Below are positions 24,256 to 33,349 of a stretch of 64,000 bases of DNA, piece after piece (position 1 is the first letter of the stretch; each line of letters starts with the position of its first letter). Where the stretch lies: positions 62,001 to 126,000 of the forward strand of contig CANLRI010000002.1 of the NCBI GenBank assembly GCA_947493585.1, written 5' to 3'. The stretch comes from an uncultured Planococcus sp. (GTDB taxonomy: Bacteria; Bacillota; Bacilli; Bacillales_A; Planococcaceae). Under the pieces are notes generated by a model. It had not been told where the DNA came from and did not search any database. It was given only the letters and a program-made list of their open reading frames with translations. Both the position numbers and the translations under genes were made by a program.

Positions 24256-24813
24256 TTAATACATTTCCAGACGCTGCAATTCCTGCCCGTCTGCATCGAG
24301 CAATTGGAGCGGGATCGGGCGTTCTTTTGGCGCGTTTTCAATAAACCAGACGGCTTTTCCGGCAAGGCCGGTTTCTTCTATTAATTCAATAGGGAAGCGT
24401 TCGCCGAGCAATAGTTGATCAGTTGGTATCTCGCCGATCTGCACGTGCCGTCCGTCAGTCGGGTCAAACAGGCCGTAGACCAAGCCATCGCTGCTCATGT
24501 AGCTGTCGATGCGGTCCGGGTCGTCGAGTGAGGGGATAGTGGCTTCGCTTCGGGTGTCGAGTCGCCAGCCGAACCAGGATTCCGTCGCCGTCGCTGCTCC
24601 GAAATTATCATCGCCGCGGATAAAGAAAAACAAGGCGCGGCCGTTTAATTCATAGACCGGCGTCAAGACAAGGTCATCGTCGCCATCGCGCACGGCCTGT
24701 TCTGCGGTATCGGCGGTATCCGAACTCCATACGAGCGCAATGATTAACGCTGCGGTGAGCACAAGCCCGATCAGCACAAGCATGCGTTTTTGGATCAAAT
24801 TATTCAGGGTCAT
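24256..24813 (-). CDS. Membrane-anchored extracytoplasmic protein of unknown function
   Basis: 185 residues. One N-terminal membrane segment (about 12-30) after a short basic start gives a signal-anchor topology with the bulk outside. The outer domain has alternating hydrophobic stretches (LVLTPVYELNGRALFFFIRG, ESWFGWRLD) suggestive of a beta fold. There is no lipobox. No family recognised. It is the only gene between two terminators. Confidence 0.65.
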   Translation of the reverse strand: MTLNNLIQKRMLVLIGLVLTAALIIALVWSSDTADTAEQAVRDGDDDLVLTPVYELNGRALFFFIRGDDNFGAATATESWFGWRLDTRSEATIPSLDDPDRIDSYMSSDGLVYGLFDPTDGRHVQIGEIPTDQLLLGERFPIELIEETGLAGKAVWFIENAPKERPIPLQLLDADGQELQRLEMY

Positions 24814-24938
24814 TCACCATTTCCCCTTCCGTTTCACGATGCTTCCATTATACGGTATTTCATTGATTAGAGGGAAATGAAAAAACGACGCTAAGCGAGC
24901 GGTAAGCTTCGGAAAACCAAATTTATCGATTGTATAAC

Positions 24939-24966
24939 AAAACGCCCGGATGCGCCCGGGCGTTTT
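24939..24966. terminator. Bidirectional terminator
   Basis: AAAACGCCCGG pairs with CCGGGCGTTTT around a 6-nt loop. It sits immediately downstream of the minus-strand 140-residue membrane protein. Confidence 0.9.
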
Positions 24967-24968
24967 CG

Positions 24969-25391
24969 TCAGTCTTTTTCCGTCAAGAACGTGATGACCG
25001 CAAACAATAAGAATGCGAGCAGCAATAGCGTGCCGCCTGCGATAAAGAAAATCAAAACGAACGTATCGTTCATGTTGAACGGATTCAAATTGTAGAACCA
25101 CATGCCGGCGGTTAAGCCGATTGCGCCGATCATCGCAAGGAAGCCGTGGATGGTGACGAGCTTTTTGTACTTGACCGTATACAAGCGGTAGAACACGCCC
25201 CAGGCAAAAACTGAGAGCCAACCGACGAGCAGGATGTGGGCGTGGATTGGGCGCAGCGCGTAATCCATCTGGCCCGCCATATGTGACCCGAGATAGGTCC
25301 CGATAAATCCGAAGATGGCCGAAAACTGGATTAAGCGCAAGCTCCATTTTTTCTCCAAAGAATTGTTGCGCGGTGTAGCTGTGTTGTTCAT
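24969..25391 (-). CDS. Four-helix membrane protein resembling a heme-copper oxidase subunit I fragment
   Basis: 140 residues with four membrane segments (about 20-40, 48-68, 78-98 and 105-132). The motif PIHAHILLVGWLSVFAWGVFYRL in the second segment has two histidines spaced as in cytochrome/NO-reductase-type heme-binding helices. The full oxidase core is absent, so this is a stand-alone small protein. GGAGGA precedes the ATG. A heme or oxygen/NO-sensing role is inference only. Confidence 0.6.
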   Translation of the reverse strand: MNNTATPRNNSLEKKWSLRLIQFSAIFGFIGTYLGSHMAGQMDYALRPIHAHILLVGWLSVFAWGVFYRLYTVKYKKLVTIHGFLAMIGAIGLTAGMWFYNLNPFNMNDTFVLIFFIAGGTLLLLAFLLFAVITFLTEKD

Positions 25392-25526
25392 GAAAATCCT
25401 CCTATAGCTTTAGGGCGCCGCGGCAAAATGGGCCGCTGGAATATCCCTGAGTTCGTATGACTGTATCATACCGCACGAATATAAACGCTATATGAACGGG
25501 GCGTGACAGATCATCGACAATTTGCT

Positions 25527-26381
25527 TTACGGCGTGTCGCTTTCGGTCAAAGGTTCAGCGATTTCGCGTGTGTCGGTTTTATCCCTCAAGTCCTTCGCAA
25601 GGCGGTAGATGATCCAAGCGGTGAGCAGTGTGCTGATGATCAGGACGATGATATTCGCGACCGCTTTCGCTTCAATATCCGCAGCGGTGTTCACGATAAA
25701 CCAGTCGATCGCGAAAAATTGATCGATCGGCACATAGATCGATAAAGCGGCAAGCGCATTATTGAGCATGTGGAAGAAAATCGGCAGCAACAAATTGCCG
25801 GTGCGCAAATACAAGAGAGATGCGATAATGCCGAACAAGAACGAGCCGACAAAATCGAGATGCAGCACACCGAACATCAAACTCGAAATCAAAATGCCGC
25901 CCCACATCGAAGTTTTCGCCGCAATCCGTGTCAAGAACACGCCGCGAAAGACGAATTCCTCCACAATCGGTGCCAAGATCACGAGCGTCACCAGCATGAA
26001 ATACTCATAGCCAATACCACCCGGCATCTCAACTGGCTCGAGCAATAATTCTGCAAGCCACGGGAATGCGGGGTAAAGAATGGCGAGCTGCAGCCAGAAC
26101 ATTGTGAGTGAGAATGCAATCGACACAATGACCATGCCCGTAATGCCAGGAAGCCAAGGCTTAACGCCTTTCGTGGTTAAAACTTCACTGAATGACCAAT
26201 CGGGGTTTTTGCTCCAATAATAATGAAAGAAAAAGTACGGGACAACAATATAAAAGGCAATCTGCACCGCGATTTCGGTCGTGACGGGATCTGCGCCGAT
26301 CAACATGAAAATGATCAAGGTCGCAATGACGCCGAGGATGGTAAAGAGAATTAAATAACGCGATTTCATTTCAGCGAACAT
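25527..26381 (-). CDS. CPBP-family intramembrane metalloprotease
   Basis: 284 residues, about seven to eight membrane segments. The Abi/CAAX (CPBP) motifs are in order: EEFVFRG (motif 1), FGVLHLDF (motif 2, His) and HMLNNALAAL (motif 3, His/Asn). These form the catalytic site of Rce1-type proteases. Bacterial members mature peptides or give bacteriocin self-immunity. No peptide precursor gene is seen next to it. The C-terminus is charged and cytosolic. Divergent from the PBP-like gene. Confidence 0.88.
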   Translation of the reverse strand: MFAEMKSRYLILFTILGVIATLIIFMLIGADPVTTEIAVQIAFYIVVPYFFFHYYWSKNPDWSFSEVLTTKGVKPWLPGITGMVIVSIAFSLTMFWLQLAILYPAFPWLAELLLEPVEMPGGIGYEYFMLVTLVILAPIVEEFVFRGVFLTRIAAKTSMWGGILISSLMFGVLHLDFVGSFLFGIIASLLYLRTGNLLLPIFFHMLNNALAALSIYVPIDQFFAIDWFIVNTAADIEAKAVANIIVLIISTLLTAWIIYRLAKDLRDKTDTREIAEPLTESDTP

Positions 26382-26567
26382 AAATGGCCTCCTTTTCTTC
26401 CTTAATTATACGGAAGATAGGGCGGTTTGTTTCATTATGAATGAGATTCCTCATAATTAAAGGCGTCAATATCGCGCTATCGGGCCCCTTATCCAAAAAT
26501 TTCCGTATTGAAGCAAGCGGTTTCAGGGTAAGATGGTAAAAAGGGCTAAGGAGACGGAGGGGTAGAA

Positions 26568-28556
26568 ATGAGCAGAGGGAAGCTGTGGATGATCGGAATG
26601 GGCGCTGTGCTGACGCTTGCGGCGTGTTCCGACGAGGAAGCGCAAGTGCCAGTGCCGGAAGAGGCGGAACCGGAGACGGTCGCATCGCCAGAACCGCGTG
26701 CAGAGCAGTTCATGGAATTGTGGCAAGCGGGCGACTACGAAACGCTGTACGACGAATTTTTGACAGAGCGCGCCAAGGAAGCATTCGGGGAAGAAACCTT
26801 CATCGACTGGCAAGTGGAACTTGAAGAGCAATTGTCTTTATCAGAGCGAAAAATCGATTGGCAGTTGGGCGAAGAGCCGTGGCTGCAAAACGAGCCGGCG
26901 GATATTCCGTTGACGATTTCGATGGACAGCGTCATTGGCGAGATTGAGTTCGATAAGACGCTGAGCTTTGTATACGAGGAGACAGAAGAAAACGAAGCAG
27001 GCGAATGGTTCGCGGAATGGGATCCTTCGTTCATTTTGCCGAATCTGTCTGAAGACGATAACGTGTCCGTGCAGATCAGCGATACCGAGCGTGGCGAAAT
27101 CGTCGACCGCAACGGCAAGGTCATCGCAGGCAATACGGATGCTTACGAAATCGGGGTCGTGCCGGGGAATTTCGATCGCGATGATTACACGGAGCGGCTC
27201 GCCGGGCTTTTGGATTTGTCCGTCGAAGACATTGACGCAGAACTCGAAAAGCCGTGGGTCGAGCCGCATCATTACGTGCCGCTCGGAACTGTCGGGCCGG
27301 ACCGTGAGAAATTGAACCGGTTGTTTGCGATTCCCGGAACGAAGCGCACGAAAGTGACGATGCGCCATTATCCGTACGGCAAATCGATGGCACACTTGAC
27401 CGGCTATATCGCGCCGATCACCGCTGAACAATTGGAAGAGCGCAGCGGCCAAGGCTACGGCCAAGGGGATATCGTCGGCCGTGAAGGCTTGGAAGAAATC
27501 TTCGAAACCGAACTGCGCGGAAAACGCGGCGGCAAGATCTTGATTGAAAAGACCGCACAGAACGAAACGATCACCGCGGTCGATAACTCTTCGACAGCTG
27601 GCGAGACGGTCACACTGACGATTGACGCCGATCTGCAGCGGGACATCTATCAGGAAATGGGCGGGAATCCGGGCACTGCAGCAGCGGTCGATCCGTACAC
27701 GGGCGAGACGCATGTGCTGGTCAGTTCGCCGGCTTACGACCCGAATGATTTCATTCCAGGAATCAAGGAAACTCGCTTCCGTCAGCTCACCAACGATCCG
27801 GACCAGCCGTTCTTCAACCGGGCAGCCGCATCTTACCCGCCGTCTTATGTGATGCAGCCAATTACTGCGGCCGTTGCCATGAAAGAAGGGACACTGGATC
27901 CGGCGGAAGGCATCGAGATTGAGGGAGAGACGTGGCAGAAATTCCCGTCATGGAATGATTTCCGCATTACCCGTCCGAACCCGGGCGTGAAAAACCCAAT
28001 CGATTTGGAAAAGGCGCTCGTCCATTCCGATAGCATTTACTTCGCGATCCAGGCGACCAATATGCCAGACGATAGCTTCCTAGAAGGCTTGAACGAATTT
28101 GGCTTTGGTAAGGCGTTTGATTATCCGGTGCCGCTTGCGGCCTCTGAAATCTCAGAAAGCGGAACGTTCGGCTCAGAAGGCCAACTCGCGAGTTCTGCAT
28201 CCGGCGAGAGCCAAGTGCGTGTAAATGTTCTCCATGCGGCGCTTATGTATGGCACATTTTTAGCAGACGGCGAAATGAAAAAGCCGATTTTGTTCGGAGA
28301 CGCTGAAGAAGAAAACTTGCAGCAAGAGCTCCTCAGCGCCGAACAAGCAGAAATGGTCCGCGCGGCACTCGCCCGAGCCGGTGAAGAAGATGGCCACGGC
28401 CTTGCTGGCAAATCGGCTGTCATCAAAACCGATGACGGCGATATGGGCTGGTTCGCCGGCTACGACCCGAACGTCGGCAATCTGTCCGCTGCGATCATGA
28501 TGGAAGACGAGGAAGACGCAGCGGCTATCGCGGGCGCATTGTTCAGCGATGACTAA
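26568..28556 (+). CDS. Catalytically degenerate class B penicillin-binding protein homologue (lipoprotein)
   Basis: 662 residues with the MecA/PBP3 layout: lipobox LAAC (Cys20), NTF2-like MecA_N domain (about 45-160), PBP dimer domain (about 170-340) and transpeptidase domain (about 350-660). The fold is kept, but every catalytic motif is lost. YPPSYVMQPITA (423-434) stands where YPPGSTFKPITA is expected, so the nucleophile Ser is Tyr427 and the Lys is Gln430. SxN is SDS (487-489) and KTG is KSA (615-617). It should neither cross-link peptidoglycan nor bind beta-lactams covalently. A scaffold or sensor role is inference. The gene is intact, with no frameshift. Abi_2 follows 16 nt later. Confidence 0.85.
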   Translation: MSRGKLWMIGMGAVLTLAACSDEEAQVPVPEEAEPETVASPEPRAEQFMELWQAGDYETLYDEFLTERAKEAFGEETFIDWQVELEEQLSLSERKIDWQLGEEPWLQNEPADIPLTISMDSVIGEIEFDKTLSFVYEETEENEAGEWFAEWDPSFILPNLSEDDNVSVQISDTERGEIVDRNGKVIAGNTDAYEIGVVPGNFDRDDYTERLAGLLDLSVEDIDAELEKPWVEPHHYVPLGTVGPDREKLNRLFAIPGTKRTKVTMRHYPYGKSMAHLTGYIAPITAEQLEERSGQGYGQGDIVGREGLEEIFETELRGKRGGKILIEKTAQNETITAVDNSSTAGETVTLTIDADLQRDIYQEMGGNPGTAAAVDPYTGETHVLVSSPAYDPNDFIPGIKETRFRQLTNDPDQPFFNRAAASYPPSYVMQPITAAVAMKEGTLDPAEGIEIEGETWQKFPSWNDFRITRPNPGVKNPIDLEKALVHSDSIYFAIQATNMPDDSFLEGLNEFGFGKAFDYPVPLAASEISESGTFGSEGQLASSASGESQVRVNVLHAALMYGTFLADGEMKKPILFGDAEEENLQQELLSAEQAEMVRAALARAGEEDGHGLAGKSAVIKTDDGDMGWFAGYDPNVGNLSAAIMMEDEEDAAAIAGALFSDD

Positions 28557-28572
28557 ACAGGGAGAGGTGGAC

Positions 28573-29517
28573 ATGAAAAGCTTTGCGACACACGACGAAC
28601 AGCTCGCGATCTTAAAAAGCCGTGGACTCATTATTGATGACGAAGCGGCCGCAAGACGGGTGCTGTCGCGCGATAATTACTACGCGCTCATTGACGGCTA
28701 CAAGGAACCGTTCCTTGAGCGCGATGAAACCAAAAATCCGTACGGTGAGGAACTGTACGAAGCTGACACGACCTTCAGCCATATTCTCGCGCTGTACCAA
28801 TTCGACCGAAAATTACGCTTGTTATTGCTTGGGGAATTATTGAAGTTCGAGCGCAGCATCAAATCGAAGCTTGCGTACCGGTTTTCCGAACGCTTCCAAG
28901 AAGTCGACAGCTTTCTCGACAGCTCGAACTACAGCCTGGATGAAATTCATTTCCATGAACGCGACCGCATTACAGCAACGCTCAACAACCTGATCGAAAG
29001 CCACCGGAAGCGCCACCGCGTGCGCTATCCAGAGCTTCGCGAGTTCTACGAAAAGCACAAGAACTTGCCGCTCTGGGTGCTCGTCAATTTCCTGTCGCTT
29101 GGCCAGATTACCAACTTTTACACGGTCATCGACCAAGACTTGCGCACGCGCATCGCGCAGGATTTCGCAGACGACGCAGGAGAACAAGGCATCAACCTGA
29201 GCGTTGTGGAACTCGATGAGATCCTGTCGATCGTCTTTCCGTTTCGCAACAAGGCGGCGCACGAAGAAGTGCTGTATTCGTTCCGGTTAAGGTCTCCGCT
29301 TGAACTGGGGAAACTTGAAGTGCAATTGCATCAGGAAAAAGGCTATATTACACGCGGTACGACGGCTTCATTAATCAAGTTGTTGAAAGTGGTGTCGCCT
29401 CCGGATGAGTATGAAGTGTTTACACGAGAGTTGTTGGAATTGGTCCGGAGCTTGGAAGAAGCGTTGCCGGAAAGGTCGTGTGTGTGGATTATGAAAGAGG
29501 CGGGATTCCGCGAATAA
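28573..29517 (+). CDS. Abi_2 (AbiD/F-like) family protein
   Basis: Start ATG 28573 follows GGAGAGG; an ATG at 28549 overlaps the PBP-like gene. 314 residues, alpha-helical. It has the Abi_2 order: LKSRGLIIDDEAAA, YYALIDGYKEPF, ALYQFDRKLRLLLL, FERSIKSKLAY, LPLWVLVNFLSLGQI and the late RNKAAHEE. The last is an R-x4-H motif, a HEPN-type RNase signature. Lactococcal AbiD/AbiF relatives cause abortive infection. Base composition is host-like and it sits behind a cell-wall-type gene, so a phage-defence role is family knowledge and not proven here. Confidence 0.83.
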   Translation: MKSFATHDEQLAILKSRGLIIDDEAAARRVLSRDNYYALIDGYKEPFLERDETKNPYGEELYEADTTFSHILALYQFDRKLRLLLLGELLKFERSIKSKLAYRFSERFQEVDSFLDSSNYSLDEIHFHERDRITATLNNLIESHRKRHRVRYPELREFYEKHKNLPLWVLVNFLSLGQITNFYTVIDQDLRTRIAQDFADDAGEQGINLSVVELDEILSIVFPFRNKAAHEEVLYSFRLRSPLELGKLEVQLHQEKGYITRGTTASLIKLLKVVSPPDEYEVFTRELLELVRSLEEALPERSCVWIMKEAGFRE

Positions 29518-29518
29518 G

Positions 29519-29550
29519 AAAAGGCCTGGTCCGCGGACCAGGCCTTTTTT
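29519..29550. terminator. Bidirectional terminator
   Basis: AAGGCCTGGTCC pairs with GGACCAGGCCTT with a tight GC loop, followed by T residues. It separates the Abi_2 gene from the convergent MFS gene. Confidence 0.92.
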
Positions 29551-29553
29551 ATA

Positions 29554-30738
29554 TTAGAGACTTTGTGATTTTTGGTAGCTGCGTATGCTGCGTTCAATCG
29601 CTGGGCGCGTAATCGAGAACACCGCGCAACCAAGCGCAACGAGTACGATCACGGCGCCGACCCAAGCAGTGCTGGTGACCGAGCCAGTTTGCGTCAAGGT
29701 GAGGCCGCCGACTGCGGAGCCGAGCGCGATGCCGACTTGCAGTGCCGAGTTATTGAAGCTCTGCTGAATGTCGGATGTGGCCGGATCGGTTTCGATCAAA
29801 TAGCTTTGCTGCGGCGGGGCAAGTGCCCAGCTGAGCGCCGCCCAAATGACCATTACCGGCAAGAACACGACGAGCGAGAAAGTCGTGAACGGAAGCACGA
29901 ACAAGCTGACGGCGAACGCCGAGATGACGATCAAGATGCTCTTTTTCGAGCCGATCGAATCGGACAAGGTGCCGCCGATCGCGCCGCCGCTCACTGCCGC
30001 GATGCCAAAGATCAAATAACAAGCGCTGACCCAGAACGGGCTGAGCTGCATCGTCGTTTCCAAAAACGGCGTGAAGTACGCATAAACCGTGTAGTGTCCA
30101 GCGAGCATGAATAGCGTCGCGAGGTGGGCCGTACCGATCTTTGCACTCGCCACCGCTTTTAATTGCTGTTTAAGTGGAATCGCCGTGCCTCCAGGAATCG
30201 GCTGGATATAGAGCGCGATCAACGCCATCGAACCGAGCGAAAGGGCTGCGATCGCAAGGAAAATGACGCGCCAGCCGAATGCATCGGCAATCAAAATGCC
30301 AAGCGGAACGCCGAGCACGAGCGACGAGCTGATCCCCATAAAGATCAGGCCGATCGCTTTCGCGCGGTAAGGCGGCTCAACAATTTTCGCAGCGATCGTG
30401 AGTGACAACACGACGATGAGCGCGGTACTCGCCGCGGTAATGACGCGCGCAATGACCATCCACGTAAAGTCCGGGCTGAAGAAAGTCATGATGTTCCCGA
30501 GGAAAAAGATGAACATGGAAATCAAATACACTTTCTTGCGCTCAAAGCGACTCGTCGCAATCAATAGCACGGGGCCTGCGATTGCATAAATCAATGCGAA
30601 CAAGGTGATCAATTGGCCGGCAGCGCTCACCGACACATCGAACTCTTCGGCAATAGTTGGCAAGATGCCGCCGACGATCAGTTCCACAAGCCCGACAGCC
30701 ACCGTGGCCAAAGCTAAAATATAAACTTTCAAATTCAT
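29554..30738 (-). CDS. MFS transporter, DHA1 drug-efflux type
   Basis: 394 residues, 12 membrane segments. Motif A is in the loop [10 protein letters not shown], motif C-like glycine-rich stretches are in segment 5 ([18 protein letters not shown]), and [13 protein letters not shown] is the second-half loop. It resembles the YdhP/AraJ arabinose-efflux-like exporters. Substrate unknown. RBS GGAAG precedes ATG 30738. No regulator gene is adjacent. Confidence 0.88.
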   Translation of the reverse strand: MNLKVYILALATVAVGLVELIVGGILPTIAEEFDVSVSAAGQLITLFALIYAIAGPVLLIATSRFERKKVYLISMFIFFLGNIMTFFSPDFTWMVIARVITAASTALIVVLSLTIAAKIVEPPYRAKAIGLIFMGISSSLVLGVPLGILIADAFGWRVIFLAIAALSLGSMALIALYIQPIPGGTAIPLKQQLKAVASAKIGTAHLATLFMLAGHYTVYAYFTPFLETTMQLSPFWVSACYLIFGIAAVSGGAIGGTLSDSIGSKKSILIVISAFAVSLFVLPFTTFSLVVFLPVMVIWAALSWALAPPQQSYLIETDPATSDIQQSFNNSALQVGIALGSAVGGLTLTQTGSVTSTAWVGAVIVLVALGCAVFSITRPAIERSIRSYQKSQSL

Positions 30739-30828
30739 AACATACGCTTCCTTTCATATATACAAGTTTTACTGTTTGGCACCTTTTGATGGAGAGAGTA
30801 TCTTTTTCGTGCTTCTACCAGATATTCC

Positions 30829-30937
30829 GCAAAACAGCTACGCTTGCCGCGGGCGAGCGCCAAGCCTCCTCAGAAGCTGCGCTTCCTGCGGGGTCTCGGC
30901 TGTCTCGCTTTCCCGCAGGCGTCTTCGCTGTTTTTCT
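30829..30937. repeat. Repeat C, copy 1 (Bacillales-type GC-rich intergenic repeat)
   Basis: Bounded by AAAACAGC and GCTGTTTT, with the internal text TTGCCGCGGGCGAGCGCCAAG, CCTGCGGGGTCTCGGCTGTCTCGC and CCCGCAGGCGTCTTCGC. This is the familiar intergenic repeat found many times in Bacillaceae/Planococcaceae genomes. No gene is seen in the gap upstream of the MFS start. Confidence 0.75.
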
Positions 30938-31020
30938 CCATATCTGTGCTTGTAAACTAAGTGTTCTTCTCATTTCTAGGCTTTGTAAGCTCAACTTGTA
31001 GAAGTATCTTCAGAAAATAA

Positions 31021-31072
31021 AAAAATCCTGATTACAGAAAACGAAAGATCGCTTTCTGTAATCAGGATTTTT
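31021..31072. terminator. Long bidirectional hairpin
   Basis: A perfect 20-bp stem, AAAAATCCTGATTACAGAAA paired with its complement, has a 12-nt loop. No gene ends right at it; the nearest is the MFS gene start on the other strand. It may insulate the downstream genes or be the end of a lost gene. Confidence 0.8.
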
Positions 31073-31287
31073 CGGTTCCTGGTAGAGACCCTTAAGCCGT
31101 ATTCTTAAGGTTATACAGATAGATTATGGGGGTTATTCACTTTGAACAGCTTACTACATAGAGAGGGTTTATGCAAGAGAATATACAATAGACGTCAGAC
31201 CTCTTATAAAGAAATGAAACTTAATTCCTGTTCGACCGTAGAATATATTACCGCATCAAAATCGGTCCACACGAAAGGGATGAGTCG
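31073..31287. other. Intergenic stretch before the 56-residue membrane protein
   Basis: No gene. A short hairpin CTTAAG...CTTAAG-type sequence at 31090-31110 and a -10-like TAGAAT at about 31238 are the only features I see. Confidence 0.4.
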
Positions 31288-31458
31288 ATGAAGACAATTG
31301 GATATACGTTTCTCATGCTGGGCCTCGTGTTCTCTATCCTCACTTTTACGAGCGATCAGTCACCGGCACTCGGCCTCATTTTCATATCAGTCGGCATCAC
31401 CTATTTCTTTATGGAAGATGAGGACGAACAAGACGATAAGGACGAAAGCAATTCTTAA
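31288..31458 (+). CDS. Small membrane protein, 56 residues
   Basis: A short open frame: ATG 31288 with AAAGGGATGAG upstream and TAA at 31456-31458. The protein has two short hydrophobic segments (about 3-21 and 26-42) and an extremely acidic tail (MEDEDEQDDKDESNS). It is followed by a terminator at 31501, which supports an expressed unit. No family recognised. Confidence 0.6.
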   Translation: MKTIGYTFLMLGLVFSILTFTSDQSPALGLIFISVGITYFFMEDEDEQDDKDESNS

Positions 31459-31500
31459 GATTTTCCACTATTTCCATTCAATAGCTAGTCACTTTCAGCG

Positions 31501-31548
31501 AAAGCCTGTATCGTAGATGATAATAAATCTACCGGTACCGGCTTTTTT
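31501..31548 (+). terminator. Rho-independent terminator
   Basis: AAAGCCTGTATCGTAGAT pairs with ATCTACCGGTACCGGCTTT (one bulge, one mismatch), then TTTT. It ends the small membrane-protein unit before the two-component genes. Confidence 0.85.
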
Positions 31549-31575
31549 CATTTCAACAAGGATAGGGGAATACAG

Positions 31576-32259
31576 ATGAACATACTCGTAGTCGAAGACG
31601 ACCGGACGATAGCTTCCGGCCTGACATATTCTCTTGAGCAAGAAGGCTTCACCACGGTGCTGCGCCACACCGCAAAAGATGCCACCGCGGCGATCGAAGA
31701 GCAACTCGGCGCCATCGATCTCTGCCTCTTCGATCTGTCTTTACCTGACGGCAGCGGCTATGACTTATGCGCGCTCGTCAAAAAGAAACGCGACATCCCG
31801 GTCATTTTCCTGACGGCGTTTGACGATGAAGTGAACGTCGTCATGGGGCTCGATATGGGTGCGGACGATTACATCACCAAGCCGTTCCGCGTGCGTGAAC
31901 TCTTGTCGCGCATCAATTCGGTACTGCGCCGCTACCAGCGCAATGCGCAGCCGAAAACCGTCATTGAACTCGGCGACGTCCACATCAACACTGCGGACGG
32001 CAAAGTCCATAAAGCTGGCAATGAAGTTCTCCTCACTGCACTCGAATATCGCCTGCTGCTCATTTTCGCGAATCACCTCGGCCAAGTGCTGACAAGAGCG
32101 CAATTGCTCGACCGCATCTGGGACGTCGGCGGCGATTTCGTCAACGACAATACGCTGACCGTCTACATCAAACGGCTGCGCGAAAAACTAGAAGACGATC
32201 CTCAACAGCCAATGCTCATCAAAACCGTCCGTGGCATGGGCTATAAGGCAGGTGAGTAG
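31576..32259 (+). CDS. OmpR-family response regulator
   Basis: 227 residues. Receiver domain (1-115) with acidic pocket Glu7-Asp8-Asp9, phosphoacceptor Asp53 (LFDLSLPDG) and Lys in ITKPF. The winged-helix DNA-binding domain (about 130-225) ends IKTVRGMGYKAGE. It is cotranscribed with the kinase, which starts 1 nt after the stop. The likely target is the ABC operon starting at 34108, through direct repeats at 33743-33781. That is inference from position. Confidence 0.92.
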   Translation: MNILVVEDDRTIASGLTYSLEQEGFTTVLRHTAKDATAAIEEQLGAIDLCLFDLSLPDGSGYDLCALVKKKRDIPVIFLTAFDDEVNVVMGLDMGADDYITKPFRVRELLSRINSVLRRYQRNAQPKTVIELGDVHINTADGKVHKAGNEVLLTALEYRLLLIFANHLGQVLTRAQLLDRIWDVGGDFVNDNTLTVYIKRLREKLEDDPQQPMLIKTVRGMGYKAGE

Positions 32260-32260
32260 G

Positions 32261-33265
32261 ATGCTGCGCAATAATGAAATCCGCTGGCTGCTGGTCGCAC
32301 TCATCACAATCAGCGCACTTGGCACGATCCTCTCTGCCATTTTCGTTTCTTATTCAGCCGCGTGGTTCGTGCTCGGCGTCGCGTTATTGCTGAGTGCAAC
32401 GGCGATCATCTTCACCTGGTGGCGCTACCGGGAAATCGAGCGCTTGTCCGGTTTCCTGCAACAAATCAGCAGCGGCGATTTCCAGCTCGATGTGCGCGAC
32501 AACCGCGAAGGCGAGCTGAGCCTACTCAAAACCCAAATCTACAAAGTGACGAAAATGCTGTCGGAACACGGCGCACTGCTCACTGAAGATAAAGGCAAGC
32601 TGACGAACGCCATTTCGGATATTTCCCACCAATTAAAAACGCCACTCACCTCGATGATGGTCATGGCAGATCTACTTCGCGACAGTGACTTGGATGACGC
32701 AAAGCGCAGCGAATTCATCCGCAATCTCCACACGCAGCTCGAGCGCATGGACTGGCTCGTGGCGTCATTACTCAAATTGTCGAAGATTGACGCGGGTACG
32801 ATTTTATTCAAACAAGACCGCATCTCCGTTTCCGCACTCATCGAAAAAGCGGTCGAACCCTTGCTCATCCCGATGGACATTAAAATGCAGGAACTCCACA
32901 TCGAAGGCGATCCGGACGCAGCGTTTACAGGCGACCTCAACTGGACGACCGAAGCACTCATCAATATCTTGAAGAATTGCGTTGAACATACTAGGGAAGG
33001 CGGCAAGCTCGCCATCCGCTACAGCGAAAACGCGCTCTACACCGATATCCACATCGAAGACAATGGCAGCGGCATTTCCAGAAAAGACTTGCCCTATATC
33101 TTCAAGCGCTTCTATAAAGGCGAAAACGCAGGCGACGACTCGGTCGGCATCGGGCTCGCCATGGCCTATAGCATCATCACCAGCCAAAGCGGCGACATCG
33201 AAGTCGCCAGCACACCGGGTGATGGCACCCGCTTCCATATCAAATTCTACAAGCAGGTGATCTAG
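32261..33265 (+). CDS. Intramembrane-sensing histidine kinase (BceS/VraS-type layout)
   Basis: 334 residues from ATG 32261. Two membrane segments (about 9-29 and 33-53) are joined by only a few residues, so there is no extracellular sensor domain. A short linker, the H-box ISHQLKTPLTSM (His123) and the ATPase domain with N-box NILKNCVEH, DNGSG and GIGLAMA follow. Such kinases read the state of a partner ABC transporter. The FtsX-type ABC pair 840 nt downstream is the obvious partner. Ends in a terminator overlapping the stop. Confidence 0.9.
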   Translation: MLRNNEIRWLLVALITISALGTILSAIFVSYSAAWFVLGVALLLSATAIIFTWWRYREIERLSGFLQQISSGDFQLDVRDNREGELSLLKTQIYKVTKMLSEHGALLTEDKGKLTNAISDISHQLKTPLTSMMVMADLLRDSDLDDAKRSEFIRNLHTQLERMDWLVASLLKLSKIDAGTILFKQDRISVSALIEKAVEPLLIPMDIKMQELHIEGDPDAAFTGDLNWTTEALINILKNCVEHTREGGKLAIRYSENALYTDIHIEDNGSGISRKDLPYIFKRFYKGENAGDDSVGIGLAMAYSIITSQSGDIEVASTPGDGTRFHIKFYKQVI

Positions 33266-33277
33266 CGCCTGCTTTTT
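33251..33277 (+). terminator. Terminator overlapping the kinase stop codon
   Basis: AAGCAGG pairs with CCTGCTT, followed by TTTT. The stem includes the last codons of the kinase. Confidence 0.85.
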
Positions 33278-33291
33278 TCTGTGGAATGAAA

Positions 33292-33324
33292 AAACAGAAA
33301 CTCCGCTTCAACGGAATTTCTGTT
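33292..33324 (-). terminator. Terminator of the 76-residue membrane protein gene
   Basis: AACAGAAATTCCG pairs with CGGAGTTTCTGTT on the minus strand (one mismatch), followed by TTTTT. It is usable in both directions. Confidence 0.82.
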
Positions 33325-33349
33325 CAGTATTGTTAATTAGCATCAACGC

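Noticed and set aside
26841..27713. A 290-codon minus-strand frame opposite the PBP-like gene
   Set aside because: Antisense shadow in GC-rich coding sequence. No RBS, and the plus-strand frame is a recognisable multidomain protein.
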